Shown here piece by piece: positions 21,426 to 32,700 of a DNA stretch of 64,000 bases (its first letter is position 1; every line of letters begins with the position of its first letter). A program made the position numbers and the translations under genes. The notes beneath the pieces are model-generated. The model was not told where the DNA came from. It did no database searches and saw only the letters and a list, made by a program, of their open reading frames with translations. The stretch is from Luidia sarsii (taxonomy: Eukaryota > Echinodermata > Asteroidea > Paxillosida > Luidiidae): assembly GCA_949987565.1 (NCBI GenBank), contig OX465111.1, positions 4,678,590 through 4,742,589 on the forward strand, read 5' to 3'.

Positions 21426-22745
21426 AAGATGATGGGGAGATGGGGAGATGGAGAAATGGAGAGAATGAGAGATGGGGAGGTGGGGAGATGGAGAGAGGGA
21501 GAGATGGAGAGATGGGGAAATGGGGAGGTGGGGAGATGGAGAGATGGAGAGATGGAGAGATGGGGAAATGGGGAGGTGTGGAGATGGAGAGAGGGAGAGA
21601 TGGAGAGATAGGGAGATGGGGAGGTGGAGAGATGGGGAGATGGGGAAATATGGAGGTGTGGAGATGGAGAGAGGGAGAGATGGAGAGATAGGGAGATGGG
21701 GAGGTGGAGAGATGGGGAGATGGGGAAATGGGGAGGTGGGGATGTGGGGAGGTGGGGATGTGGGGAGGTGGGGAGGTGGGGATGTGGGGAGGTGGGGAGG
21801 TGGAGAGATGGAGAGATGGAGAGATGGGGAGGTGGGGAGATGGGGAGGTGGGGAGGTGGAGAGATGCAGAGATAGGGAGATGGGGAGATGGGGAGGTGGG
21901 GAGATGGAGAGATGTGGAGATGGGGAAATGGGGAGGTGGGGAGATGGAGAGATGGGGAGATGGAGAGATGCAGAGATAGGGAGATGTGGAGATGGGGAAA
22001 TGGGGAGGTGGGGAGATGGAGAGATGGGGAGATGGAGAGATGGAGAGATGCAGAGATAGGGAGATGGGGAAATGGGGAGGTGGGGAGATGGAGAGATGGG
22101 GAGATGGAGAGATGCAGAGATAGGGAGATGGGGAGATGGGGGAAATGGGGAGGTGGGGAGGTGGAAAGATGGAGAGATGCAGAGATGCAGAGATAGGGAG
22201 ATGGGGAGATGGGGAAATGGGGAGGTGGGGAGATGGAGAGAGGGAGAGATGGAGAGATAGGGAGATGGGGAGGTGGAGAGATAGGGAGATGGGGAGGTGG
22301 GGAGATGGGGAGGTGGGGAGATGGAGAGATAGGGAGATGGGGAGATGGGGAAATGGGGAGATGGAGAGATGGAGAGATGCAGAGATAGGGAGATGGGGAG
22401 ATGGGGAAATGGGGAGGTGGGGAGGTGGGGAGGTGGGGAGATGGAGAGATGCAGAGATAGGGAGATGGGGAGATGGGGAGGTGGGGAGATGGAGAGAGGG
22501 AGAGATGGAGAGATAGGGAGATGGGGAGGTGGAGAGGTGGGGAGATGGGGAAATGGGGAGGTGGGGATGTGGGGAGGTGGGGAGGTGGGGAGGTGGGGAG
22601 GTGGGGAGGTGGGGAGATGGAGAGATGCAGAGATGCAGAGAAAGAAAGATTGGGAGATGCAGAGATGGAGAGCTGAATAAATGAAGAGGTAGAGAGACAG
22701 AGACAGAGAGACAGAGAGACGGAGAGATGGAGAGACGGAGAGATC
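21426..22745 (+). repeat. 1.3 kb polypurine minisatellite (GGGGAGATGGGGAGGTGGAGAGAT-like)
   Basis: Almost every base is purine except for T at the centre of GATG/GGTG words. Basic words are GGGGAGAT, GGGGAGGT, GGAGAGAT and GCAGAGATAGG. They are arranged in higher-order blocks of about 40-110 bp that recur with changes (for example the blocks ending GATGCAGAGATAGGGAGATG). Open frames of up to 483 codons on the minus strand result from the repeat having a period divisible by three. Confidence 0.95.
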
Positions 22746-22749
22746 TGTT

Positions 22750-23272
22750 AAGCATATTCCGGTTTTTATGAGTGTTTTTATTGGACTTAAACAAAATCCC
22801 CCAAACCTCTGCGTTCACTAAAGGCGAAGTGAGCACACTAGCCTGCCAAACGATATCGTGCTAGGCCCTATATACAGGAAACCTGTACATTTGACATTTA
22901 TTAGCTGTTTTCGTCGAGCCCATTCGCCTCAATTAATTAGTCGAGCATAACGCCTGTCGGTAAGCCAATAATCAAATGTTTGACAGACGAGCGCAGTCAC
23001 CCACGCACCGTAAACATGGGGATGTTTGAATAGCAGAGATGCGTTGTCGTGGTAACCGGAGTTTGCCCCTTCTGTAGCCTTTAGCGATCGTATATTTTAC
23101 ACAATTACCCTTCCCGTGCAAAGGGACGGCAAGACCTTGGTTGCGTACGTCACAGAAGGACGTAACTCACGCACAATAAGTGACCAGGCTGCGAGAGACA
23201 AATAGAGACGAAGAGAGACCGGGAGGGCGGAAGGAGGAGACAGAAAGGCGGAGCTTTGAAACCACCGAGAAA
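22750..23272. other. 5' flank of first discoidin gene
   Basis: No exon is seen before the ATG at 23273. A purine-rich stretch at 23180-23260 (GAGACAAATAGAGACGAAG, GGAGGAGACAGAAAGGCGG) lies in the probable 5' untranslated leader. No TATA element can be assigned with confidence. Confidence 0.4.
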
Positions 23273-25780
23273 ATGTTTCTGCCGGCAATCACACTGGCTC
23301 TTTGGGCTTTGTTTGCGAAAGAAATTAGCGGTAAGTTACGTGGCGTCTAGGCTACCCAACAGCAATTGGCGTAATACGGCAGATTTTCAAATTCATTGTA
23401 TTTTGAAGTGTTGCAAGCTGCTGAACCCGAGATTAACACACATTAGCAATGAAGCGGGCATGATATTTCAGTCAATGTTTGGACTGAATTCTACCTTAGA
23501 CGAAAGTTCCACACATCTAAATCGTATGTTAGTCGTGCCTGTTACAATACCAGGCACGTACTTTTGTTATAATGTATGATATGTCTATGAGTTTTCATTT
23601 CCAAAAACTATAATACAGACAATATTTTCGAAACCCCATCTCTTTGCATTACCGTACTCATTACTAGGTATCTAAGTTCCAAATGCGAGGCCTATAATTA
23701 AACTTTATCGGTTGTTCCCGTTGGTTGAGGTACATTATTCAGGGCAAATGCCAATTCTACATTGCACTTGTCGAAGTGGGCAACATTTGATCATTTTTTT
23801 GATTGAACTGTTGAATTTCGATAACTTTTCAATCAGGCACGTGGCAAAACACTTAACACTCAGTGTTTACCACGTTGAGCAGGGCAAACCTCAATGGATT
23901 ACGTTTTTAAATCATAAACTTAGGAATGGATTGACAAATTGAATTGATGGATGAATGGATGGACGAACGGAAAGCCTTTAAAAAATGTCCTGCAAATACA
24001 ATACGTCGCGCCACATGATTTAAGCTTTGTATTTACAATTTCTGTCATTGTAAACAGTAAGCATCTTTTTGGCTAATCTCTTGACTTACATGGTACCTGC
24101 TTGCTGTTTTCTATTCAAGCCATGCTCTGCAATATCGGTCAGGAGCCCGACCCCATGTCTGGCAACACATACCGCTGGGTAATCCCGGTAAAGGACCCCT
24201 GTCTGTGCACTCATCTTGAACTGGTCTCGCTCAACATTCGAGCACCTTGCCGACCGTTCCCAGTCACCTACTTTGACAGCAGTGACCTGGATATCGATCA
24301 GATTCGCCGGTTGCTCAACTGTCCCCCAGGTAGGCTTCGGGTTTATTGACCTTTGAACTCACGAAAACCTTCTCACGTCATGTTTGCGTCAATTACAAAC
24401 GTTTTCCTCTCCCCCTCTTTCTCAGAGGAGGTGACCACCGCCGTTAGTATTTGCTCGTCGGGAATTCTACCCCTTGGGATGAAGGATGGCACCATACAAG
24501 ATAACAAGATCACGGCCTCATCATACTACGATCCAGGATGCCGTGCATACATGGCCCGTCTCGACAGCTCCGGTAAGGACATTATCATAATTATCTATGC
24601 CAAAGAGAGAAATTTAGCCGTTGACTAAGATATCAAACCACGTGCGCGTAAACAATGTGTACAAAATTCAACGCAGGAGAAATAAGAAATACAAAACGTC
24701 TGGCTAATCTAATTGACCCTCTGAAAGTTACGGAATGACTCTTGTTTTCGCCTGTGAAAATGCGAGCAAGGATTGGCGTTCCTGACGTGCAGTTAGCTTT
24801 GTAAGTCCAGTGCCTTTCCCGGTTGCTTTACTGAAAAGCAGAGGCAGCTCGGTAGGGTTGCCTGCAAAACGTCGGACGATAAAGCGTCGGCCAATATCAT
24901 TCCCGTCTGAAATTTGGAGGATTTTGTGATTGATTTTGACATTCCAACAGCTGAGATTTTAACTGGCCAATATTATTACCAAAGTTGATGTTTGGCCACC
25001 GTTGGTCAAAATGTTTACTGCCGGTTTCATTCAGAAACGTACCCATATTTTGTACAGGAGAGGCATGGTGTGCCAACGACGACAATCCGTGGATTCAGGT
25101 TGAGTTTACTGCCGAGGTCTACATAACGGGTGTCATCACTCAGGGGGCAGACTGGGGCGCTGATGGGTATGAATGGGTGACTGCGTACCAAGTCACCCAC
25201 AGCAGTGATGGACAGTCGTGGGATTACTTGACAGATTCCGACGACACGCCAACTACGGTAGGCAGATCACACGAACCTCCTCTTTTTTGCTTTTTTCTTC
25301 TTTTACTATGGGCTGCACACTTTGGCACGAATAATTAAATGTAGGACGCTTTTGTTAATCAGAATGAATCGGCACTAATAGACGAATGTTTCACCTGGCT
25401 TGAAGTCTTATTAGTTTCCGTCTGGAAAAGGGAAGGAAAGCTCGCTGACGAAAAAGAGATGCACAAAAAAATTAATTATAGGACCTATTGGTAAAATCAA
25501 ACCTAATTATTTGAGTAGGTCTGAATCTAAGAAAACATGTTTTTGATAGGCAATAATTTAATGGTACACAACAATGCTATGAGTTTCATTCAATAACAAA
25601 CGTTTTCTTGTGCATGGTTTCCCTGTTCTATATTGACAGTTCGTTGGTAACACCGATGCTAATAGCCACGTCGAGACTACATTCACGGCCGCATTGCGTA
25701 CCAAATACATACGCATTTTGCCGACTGCTTTCAGCACCCATCGCAGTATGCGTTTTGAGCTGCTTGGTTGCAACAACTAA
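23273..25780 (+). CDS. Secreted single-discoidin (F5/8 type C) protein, paralogue 1
   Basis: Five exons: 23273-23330, 24120-24329, 24426-24572, 25058-25257 and 25640-25780 (stop TAA), giving 251 residues. Exon 1 encodes MFLPAITLALWALFAKEIS, a clear signal peptide, and ends in phase 1. Exon 2 encodes a Cys-containing N-terminal module (LCNIGQEPDP, DPCLCTHLEL, PCRPFPVTYF, LLNCPP). Exons 3-5 encode the F5/8C domain with its hallmark strands: DNKITASS, PWIQVEF, ITGVITQGADW, YQVTHSSDGQSW, ALRTKYIRILP, and terminal RFELLGC. Such domains bind glycans or phospholipid surfaces. The ligand is unknown here, and a lectin-like or matrix role is inference. The gene 4 kb downstream has the same exon plan. 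I do not know a specific name for it. Confidence 0.92.
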
Positions 25781-27359
25781 GGTAAACCAATACGGCTGTC
25801 AATAATGAAGGCACTTTAGAGATCACCACTCTGGTTGTCAGACGTATACATTTTACCTTCATATTAATTGGCAAAATGACAGTTCACGTCATTTCAAGCA
25901 AAATTGTGTCTAATATTGTATTCAACATGTGATAGCGCTTCTATGAACCATTTTAAGAAACCACTTTGGCTTCATAGGAAAGTAAACAAGGAGATGGGTT
26001 TTGCCAATTCCACTTGCTGCTTAGAATCGAATATTTTTCTCCACAATTTTCTCCACTTATTTGACCACATTATAAAGACACAACGTGAACATCATCTGGA
26101 AAAGGAAAACGCAAACGAATACGCAAAGAAACCAGTAAATCAATCATGGCTGTATACACATAATGATTTCATTAATCAGGAGGACAAAATAATGACCGAG
26201 TAGTCGGCTAGTCGGGCATGACTATTATGCCGACTACTCTGGTGGAAGACCATCTAGAAGGTGCGACCCCTAAGGACCCCCTTCCCCACTTCCCTTGTAC
26301 AAGAACAGAGTGCTTGAAATGAGGTAGTCCCATCATAAATAAATCAGATTTCACCAGCGAGATCTCTAAACTGAAGATTAAATACTCAAGATAGGCCTAC
26401 CCAAGACCGATTGTGCCAGAATTTCAACCATTGGCCAATTTAGACCAGGGGCCAAAATTGTTTAAGCACGAAAAGTTATGATTAATAGGATCACCTTGCC
26501 TACCCAACCTTCACTATAGCGATTCACGCTAAGTAAGGAGTGGAATACAATTCAAAAGAAACTGACATTGCAATTTTTCTTTCTTTTCCTATGATTCTCA
26601 TATTTAAGCGGCTCTTTGAAATCTAACTCAGGTCTTTTCACCACTTGACCAGACCTCCACCCCATGTCCCATGACCAAGCCCAAGATACCACCAAGCATC
26701 CAGATGTAACCGTTCCATGCCTTGGCAGCCAGGCACCCCAGTCTTAACCGCATGTCACTCCTGGACTACACAGGGGCATGGCAAGAGAAGTACATGTACC
26801 CAGGCATGACCGCTCCCATTCCAACCAACACATCTTTACAAGCTGTGCTATGTGATAGCCTATATACCTTGCTTCTGCAGTCTCATAAATTACTGAGTCA
26901 ATGCACTTCATGCATGTACATGTAGCCAAGAAATTTCCGACTACCAATCGACACCTCCAACATAGGATGGAATGGCGGGGTCTTTAACCACAGCTACAAT
27001 TCCATGCGAAAGTGTTTGGTTCCCGTCGAAGAACTTTGACAGTCAATAATTCGAATGACGATTGGAGACCCCAAGTTTGCGCACGCGCAGCACGAACCAT
27101 GATAATAAAGGCCTTAAACTCTCCCCTGTAGCCACAGTGTTTCTCGGAGAGAAGCGCCGACAAACATGATTAGTGGACACAAATTTATTTCGATCCTCTA
27201 TTTCTAGATTTGTTTTCTGACATATAATTATATTACTAAATATACATTATTTGAGTATTATTATTATTTGAGATTATTTTTGTTTACGAAAGTTCACTTT
27301 TTTCTACATTTTTAATGGCAATATAATCTATTTGCTGTATTCTTAAATCATTTTCGAAT
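25781..27359. other. Intergenic, no gene seen
   Basis: No supported exon. A 99-codon frame at 25904-26203 has no recognisable domain and probably lies in or beyond the 3' untranslated region of paralogue 1. Confidence 0.45.
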
Positions 27360-28118
27360 TCCTTTTTCCTTTGTTCTTTTCTTCTTCCTCTTGACTCCAC
27401 TCCTTTACTCATTTCCTCAGTCCTCTCCTCTTTTCCTTTTATCTTCTCTCCTTTCCCCTTTTCCTCCTTTCTTTCCCCCTCTCCTCTTATTCTATCCTCC
27501 CCTTCCCCTCCTCCTTTCCACCTTTCCCCTCTCCGTCTCTCCCTTCTCCTTTCTTTCATTTACCCTATCCTTCTTTCCTCCTCTCCTCCTTTCATCCTTT
27601 CCCCTTCTTTCCTTCATTTCCCCTCTTCCCCTTTCCTCCTCTCCTCCTTTCATCCTCTCCCCTTCTTTCCTTCATTTTCCCTCTCCTCTTTTTCTCCTCC
27701 CTCCTCAGTCTCCTCCTCTCCTCCTTTCATCCTCTCCCCTTCTTTCCTTCATTTTCCCTCTCCTCTTTTTCTCCTCCCTCCTCAGTCTCCTCCTCTCCTC
27801 CTTTCTTCCTCTCCTCCATCCCTCCTCTCCTCATCTCTTTCCTCCTCTCCCCTTTTTTCCTTTATTTCCCCTCTCCTCCTTTCCTCCTCTCCAACTCTCC
27901 CCCTCTTCTCCTTCCTTCCTTCCTCTCCTCATCTCTGTTCCTCCTCTCCCCTTCTTTGCTTCACTTTCCCTCTCCTCCTTTCTTCCTTTCCTCCTCTTGT
28001 CATTTCCTCCTCTCCTCTCCTACTTTCCTCTTCTCCTCCTCACTTTCTTTCCTCCTCTCCCCTTCTTATTTCTCCTCTCCTCCGCTCCTCCTCTCATCGT
28101 GTTCGTGATTATTTTATG
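27360..28118 (+). repeat. CT-rich low-complexity tract (TCCTCTCCTCCTTTC-like)
   Basis: About 750 bp, almost pure pyrimidine, with a locally duplicated block (TTCCTTCATTTTCCCTCTCC occurs at about 27667 and 27745). It produces a 242-codon Leu/Pro/Ser frame that is not a gene. Confidence 0.92.
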
Positions 28119-28744
28119 AAATGCAGTCAACGATGACGTGGATGATGTATCCATAATTCACGGCTAACCTATGGCTTCGTTTGTCAGTCAACAAACATTG
28201 TTCACACATGCATATTATTGCACAGTAACTTGTAATGCCTCCATCCAAGCAATGCCAGGACGCGCTAAGGGTGGTTAAGCACTGCTTTCATAGCAATATA
28301 CAATAGTATGATGCAATATTTTAATCTTTTTCTTTGAAGGTTCGCTTAATTGATACAGGTCGTGTTAAGATTATAGAATTGGAACCGTATTGCTTGATTT
28401 TGTGACCTTTCATTGCATGCTTCAGTAAAGTGAATAAATTGTATAACCTATGGTAATGTGCAAACTGCATCCTGTAACTGTATGACTGAGATTTGTTGTG
28501 GGTTCATTGTCTTTGTTCGTTGCATTTTGATCCGCATCTTAAGCCTAAGGTTCCGGGTTGGAATACGGGTCCAGTACAAAATTTCCTTTCTCTTTTTATA
28601 AATCATTATGAGATTGCAGGGATGATTTATTGTTTGTCCTCTTCTCATCAAGTGGCTACACTACACAGCCATACATGCAGTATTGCACAGAGAGCCCTGA
28701 TTTTAGGTGTTTTGTATTCTAAATCACTGGATGCGCATGTATAA

Positions 28745-29032
28745 GATTGGAAGAGAGGCAGAGACAGTGGGAGAGAGAGACTCAGAGGCAGAAGGAGAAA
28801 GATGGTGTGAGAGACAGAGACAGAGGCAGAGACAGAGACAGAGACAGAGACAGAGACAGAGACAGAGACAGAGACAGAGACAGAGACAGAGACAGAGACA
28901 GAGACAGAGACAGAGACAGAGACAGAGACAGAGACAGAGACAGAGGCAAAGACAGAGACAGAGGCAGAGGCAGAGACAGAGACAGAGACAGAGACAGAGA
29001 CAGAGACAGAGGGAGAGAGGAGGGATAAAGAC
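28745..29032 (+). repeat. (CAGAGA)n hexanucleotide microsatellite
   Basis: About 45 units of GACAGA with rare GGCAGA and GGCAAA changes. The open frames on both strands (Arg-Gln, Arg-Asp, Ser-Val and Ser-Leu dipeptide repeats) are artefacts of the repeat. Confidence 0.95.
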
Positions 29033-29763
29033 ATAGAGAGGTGCAACGGGATAAAATAGTAAGATGATAATAATACATATCTTATAAAATTACATAAACA
29101 ATCAGATGTATTTTCTTCTGATTATCTCTGGTAATAGCTTTGGCCCTGTTTTTGGTATCATAAACTGAATGTCGTGAGATCAAATCTAATGTAAGTCGGG
29201 TGTCAGCATCAGGACGTAGGTAAATGGCTAGATTCCGCAGATAAAAAAACAGGCATCTATCAAACAGTTTCAGTCTCCTCTAGTCCACAAAAAGGGAAAA
29301 ATATCGTGCGTACAGATTCCACCCACATCCATGCACTCTGACGCAAAAAAAAAAACATAAAGACGGTAATGATTGTAAGCAAGAGGCGCAAATAATTGAA
29401 GGACACAGCGCGTCGCTGTTGTTCCTGTCGTGGTAATGGCGAATATGAAAATCGCTCATTGTATTCATCCTTCCTGAGAAAAATCCTGAGAATTACACCG
29501 CCCACGTAAACAATCTCCCCTGTTGCGTCTTACCCTATACCAATACAGATGTATATTTATGACTGCTTTCCATAATATTAAATTGTTCGTTTATTGAAGA
29601 GCATCAATCACCGTTGCTTTGACAATGCAAGCCCCGCCCATGAGGTCATCCTGCAAACTGACGTATATGTTTTATAATCTGCAGTCCAGTAGCCTAAAAA
29701 AAAATACATTCCACAGTGAATTTTCAGACGTGGAGAAAAATCTGAGCGAAATCAGTCGTGAAA
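29033..29763. other. 5' flank of second discoidin gene
   Basis: No exon is seen before the ATG at 29764. The leader context AATCAGTCGTGAAAATG resembles that of paralogue 1 (CCACCGAGAAAATG) only around the start codon. Confidence 0.4.
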
Positions 29764-32700
29764 ATGTTGCTGCTGATGATCACAATGACTTTCATGGCTT
29801 TGCTAGCCAGTGAAATCAACGGTAAGTCACTGTAAAGTTCATTCCGTCCTTCGTTTTACACGCAATATCAGATATTTCTTGGAAATATTCAGTTCCAGCA
29901 AAGATCAGAGCAGCATTTTTTCCCATGATATTGCCCCCCTTTTTTATAGAGGAAAAAATAAAGTGAATCTATATTTCGAAATCGGTATTCGTCCTTAAAT
30001 AATTTAAAGAAGTATGGTCAGAAGAATTCATTTTATGTTCTTTCCTGGGAATTAGTTTCCGAAAATACTATTCAATTGGTGTATTGCGTGTATATTTGTT
30101 CCTGGTCTAGCCATCCTCTGCGATTTCGGCGTGGAACCCGACCCTGCCTCGAACAACATTCGCTGGGTTATCCCTGTGGAGGACCCCTGTCAGTGCACTC
30201 TGCTTGAACTAGGCTCGTTCAACGCCCGTGCCCCTTGTCGACCATTCCCGGTCATCTACTATGATGACTATCTGATCAGCAACGACCCGGAGGCGATTCG
30301 CCAATGGCTCAACTGCACAAACGGTAGGCTTCGCAGTCAGTGGACATTCCAACTCATACTTTGAAGAAAAAAGAAGAAGATCCTTTGATTGATTCCTGTT
30401 TCCAGCACCAAATTTAAACGATTTCAATTTCCTCCTTCCCAGAGCTGAACAGCACTACCCACATTTGCGCTGCGGGAATTCAAGCTCTCGGTATGAAGAC
30501 TAACACCATTCCAGACGACAAGATCACTGCCTCATCAGTTTCTGAGACTCATCCTTTGTTTTGCCAACCATACTATGCGCGTCTCGATGAAGGTAAGAAC
30601 ATCAATTGGGAGAAGGGAGAATTACACATTGCATTCACCAACGAGTCCACGCAACACAAGTTCTGGTCAATACATGTATACAAAAAAACTGTTAAAGGTC
30701 TGGAACGCGATTGGAAACATTTTGTCTTTATTGGAAGTTGGTTTTCTGGAGTTTTCATCCAGAAATATTGCGCATTAAATTGACGGAAGCGACTAATCCT
30801 AATATTTTCCAATAAAAAAATGATTTGAAGTGTTTCTTGGCAGATCTTTTTAAAAACACATATTAACACAGAAAAATACGACTTTACACGGATGTTTCTC
30901 TATAATAGCATTTATTTCAAGAAAATTTTCGTTTTCTTATATATTTCGTTCGAAAACACATTCATTCGTTGTTTTTAACACTCTAAAGTTGCTTTTTATA
31001 CAATCTGCACAATTTGACAGAGTTATGTACTTTTGTTGCTATAAAAAGCATTGCTACGAGGGGTGCCAATCGGCACCCTTCATAAGAAGCCAGCCATCCT
31101 ATTTATACAAAAAAATGATGTATGTCCACCGTGCAAAGCATGGGGACGAGGGGTGCCAATCGGTACCCTTCATAAGAAGCCAGCCATCCTACTTAGTCGT
31201 TAGAGTGACTGCCTGCTGCAGGAAAACATCGAGCCATTCACTTAGCCCGTCACTAACAAGAGTCAGATGTGTAGTAGTGGACACTTGAATTCGGCGGTGA
31301 CATTAGCTTTGTGCAGTGTGCGGTGTGGCCGAAGGCATCGCTGTCAACTTCCCTGTGTACCTCTTGATGAACGAGACCACTTGTCCTCCTCATAGTCGAG
31401 GTGCCAGACTATCCAGCCTCAGAGTGGACCAGAACACCTGTTATTTAAAAGAAGAATTCTGCGTTTAGACTATAGAGGGTTCCATATTTTTGTGTTTCCA
31501 GGTTTATTGGAGAAAAAACAGGCAGATATTCTAATTATCACCGCGGTGTCAGCTTTACAGACTTCATTGTTATTATTCCACATTATTCATTAGTCATGAA
31601 TGTGGTATTCTTAATAAAATCAATCTGATGCCACTTGCCAGCGTCTAAATTTTCCCGACATACAGAATGTGGAAGGGTCAGCTTTCGCTGACTAATACTA
31701 TTAATGTATGTAATGTTGTATTCCAAGTCGATTCCATCACTGGGTCTATGGTCGTTCCCATAGTGGGGGCATACATACATGTGTATGAGGTCCCTAATTT
31801 GTCCCTCCTTTGTGACAAGTTTCCATTTGTGTGTACTTACATATACATTAAATCTTTCCTCACTGGGGATTACGTAACAATCCTTGGCCAACTTATCAAA
31901 TAGGTAAACTTTACGTTCCAATGGATGGTGCACACATTCTGCAGGCTGCAACCACACACTGACCTACATGTACATCGGAATGTACATGTACATCCCATGG
32001 GACAAGCTACTACAGTGTACGTGTATTTGGGCTACTGTACTGTACTATACCGCCATCATTATACACTGGTTGTGATTCCTGTGCCCTGACGTGCATCATA
32101 TCAGTGCTGTTACAACCTTGATAAGGACTACTGTGTCCTCAATGTTTTTCCTCTCCAGATAGAAAATGTTTAATTTAAAGCTTGGTAAATAACTAGAGCC
32201 GCATTAGTAAAACAAAATGAAGATGATGGGGGTTACTTTAGCATCATTTGGTCAACTCCGGTGTTTTACCGTAAAAAAGAAGAAGATAGTTTGTGACTTT
32301 GTGTTGTTTAAACTTTAGGAATCTACTATGATGTTTGTTGTATTCCTCCCTTAACTTGTCTGGCCATAGTGCCTTTTAGTGGATTTGTTTAAATGACACA
32401 TCTTAAACTAGGTCATAATGTCAAAGTAAAAAGTTTTTTGCGGAAGGTGGGAACATTAGTAACTCTGTAATATGTATCCTTATAATGACTTGCTTCAGCT
32501 AGTGTCATTGTTGAAGTTGTTTTAGCTAGCATTTGCCTTATGCTAATTGCATAGGGACAGGTTGGGAAAAAGAATCCCCTGTGTCTTATGCTTTTGGAAC
32601 TAGGCTAGTGACAAGGTAACCTGTGAATGAGCCTCCCACTGTGGTTTTGCGACTACTAAACTCCTGGGTGGTGGTCTGAGTGATAAGCCAGGCTAGCCCA

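Noticed and set aside
21385..22836. 483-codon minus-strand open frame, the longest in the window, rich in His, Leu, Ser and Pro
   Set aside because: It is the complement of the polypurine minisatellite. Its repeat units have lengths divisible by three, so stops are absent by composition. No splice or start context supports it.
27391..28119. 242-codon Leu/Pro/Ser frame
   Set aside because: Low-complexity pyrimidine tract; no conserved domain and no splice signals.
28648..29046. Ser-Val, Arg-Gln and Arg-Asp dipeptide repeat frames
   Set aside because: Artefacts of the CAGAGA hexanucleotide array.
31583..31957. 124-codon minus-strand frame downstream of the transposon-derived exons
   Set aside because: No recognised motif, and I could not join it in phase to the exon ending at 33372. 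Kept only as a candidate to test by transcript data.
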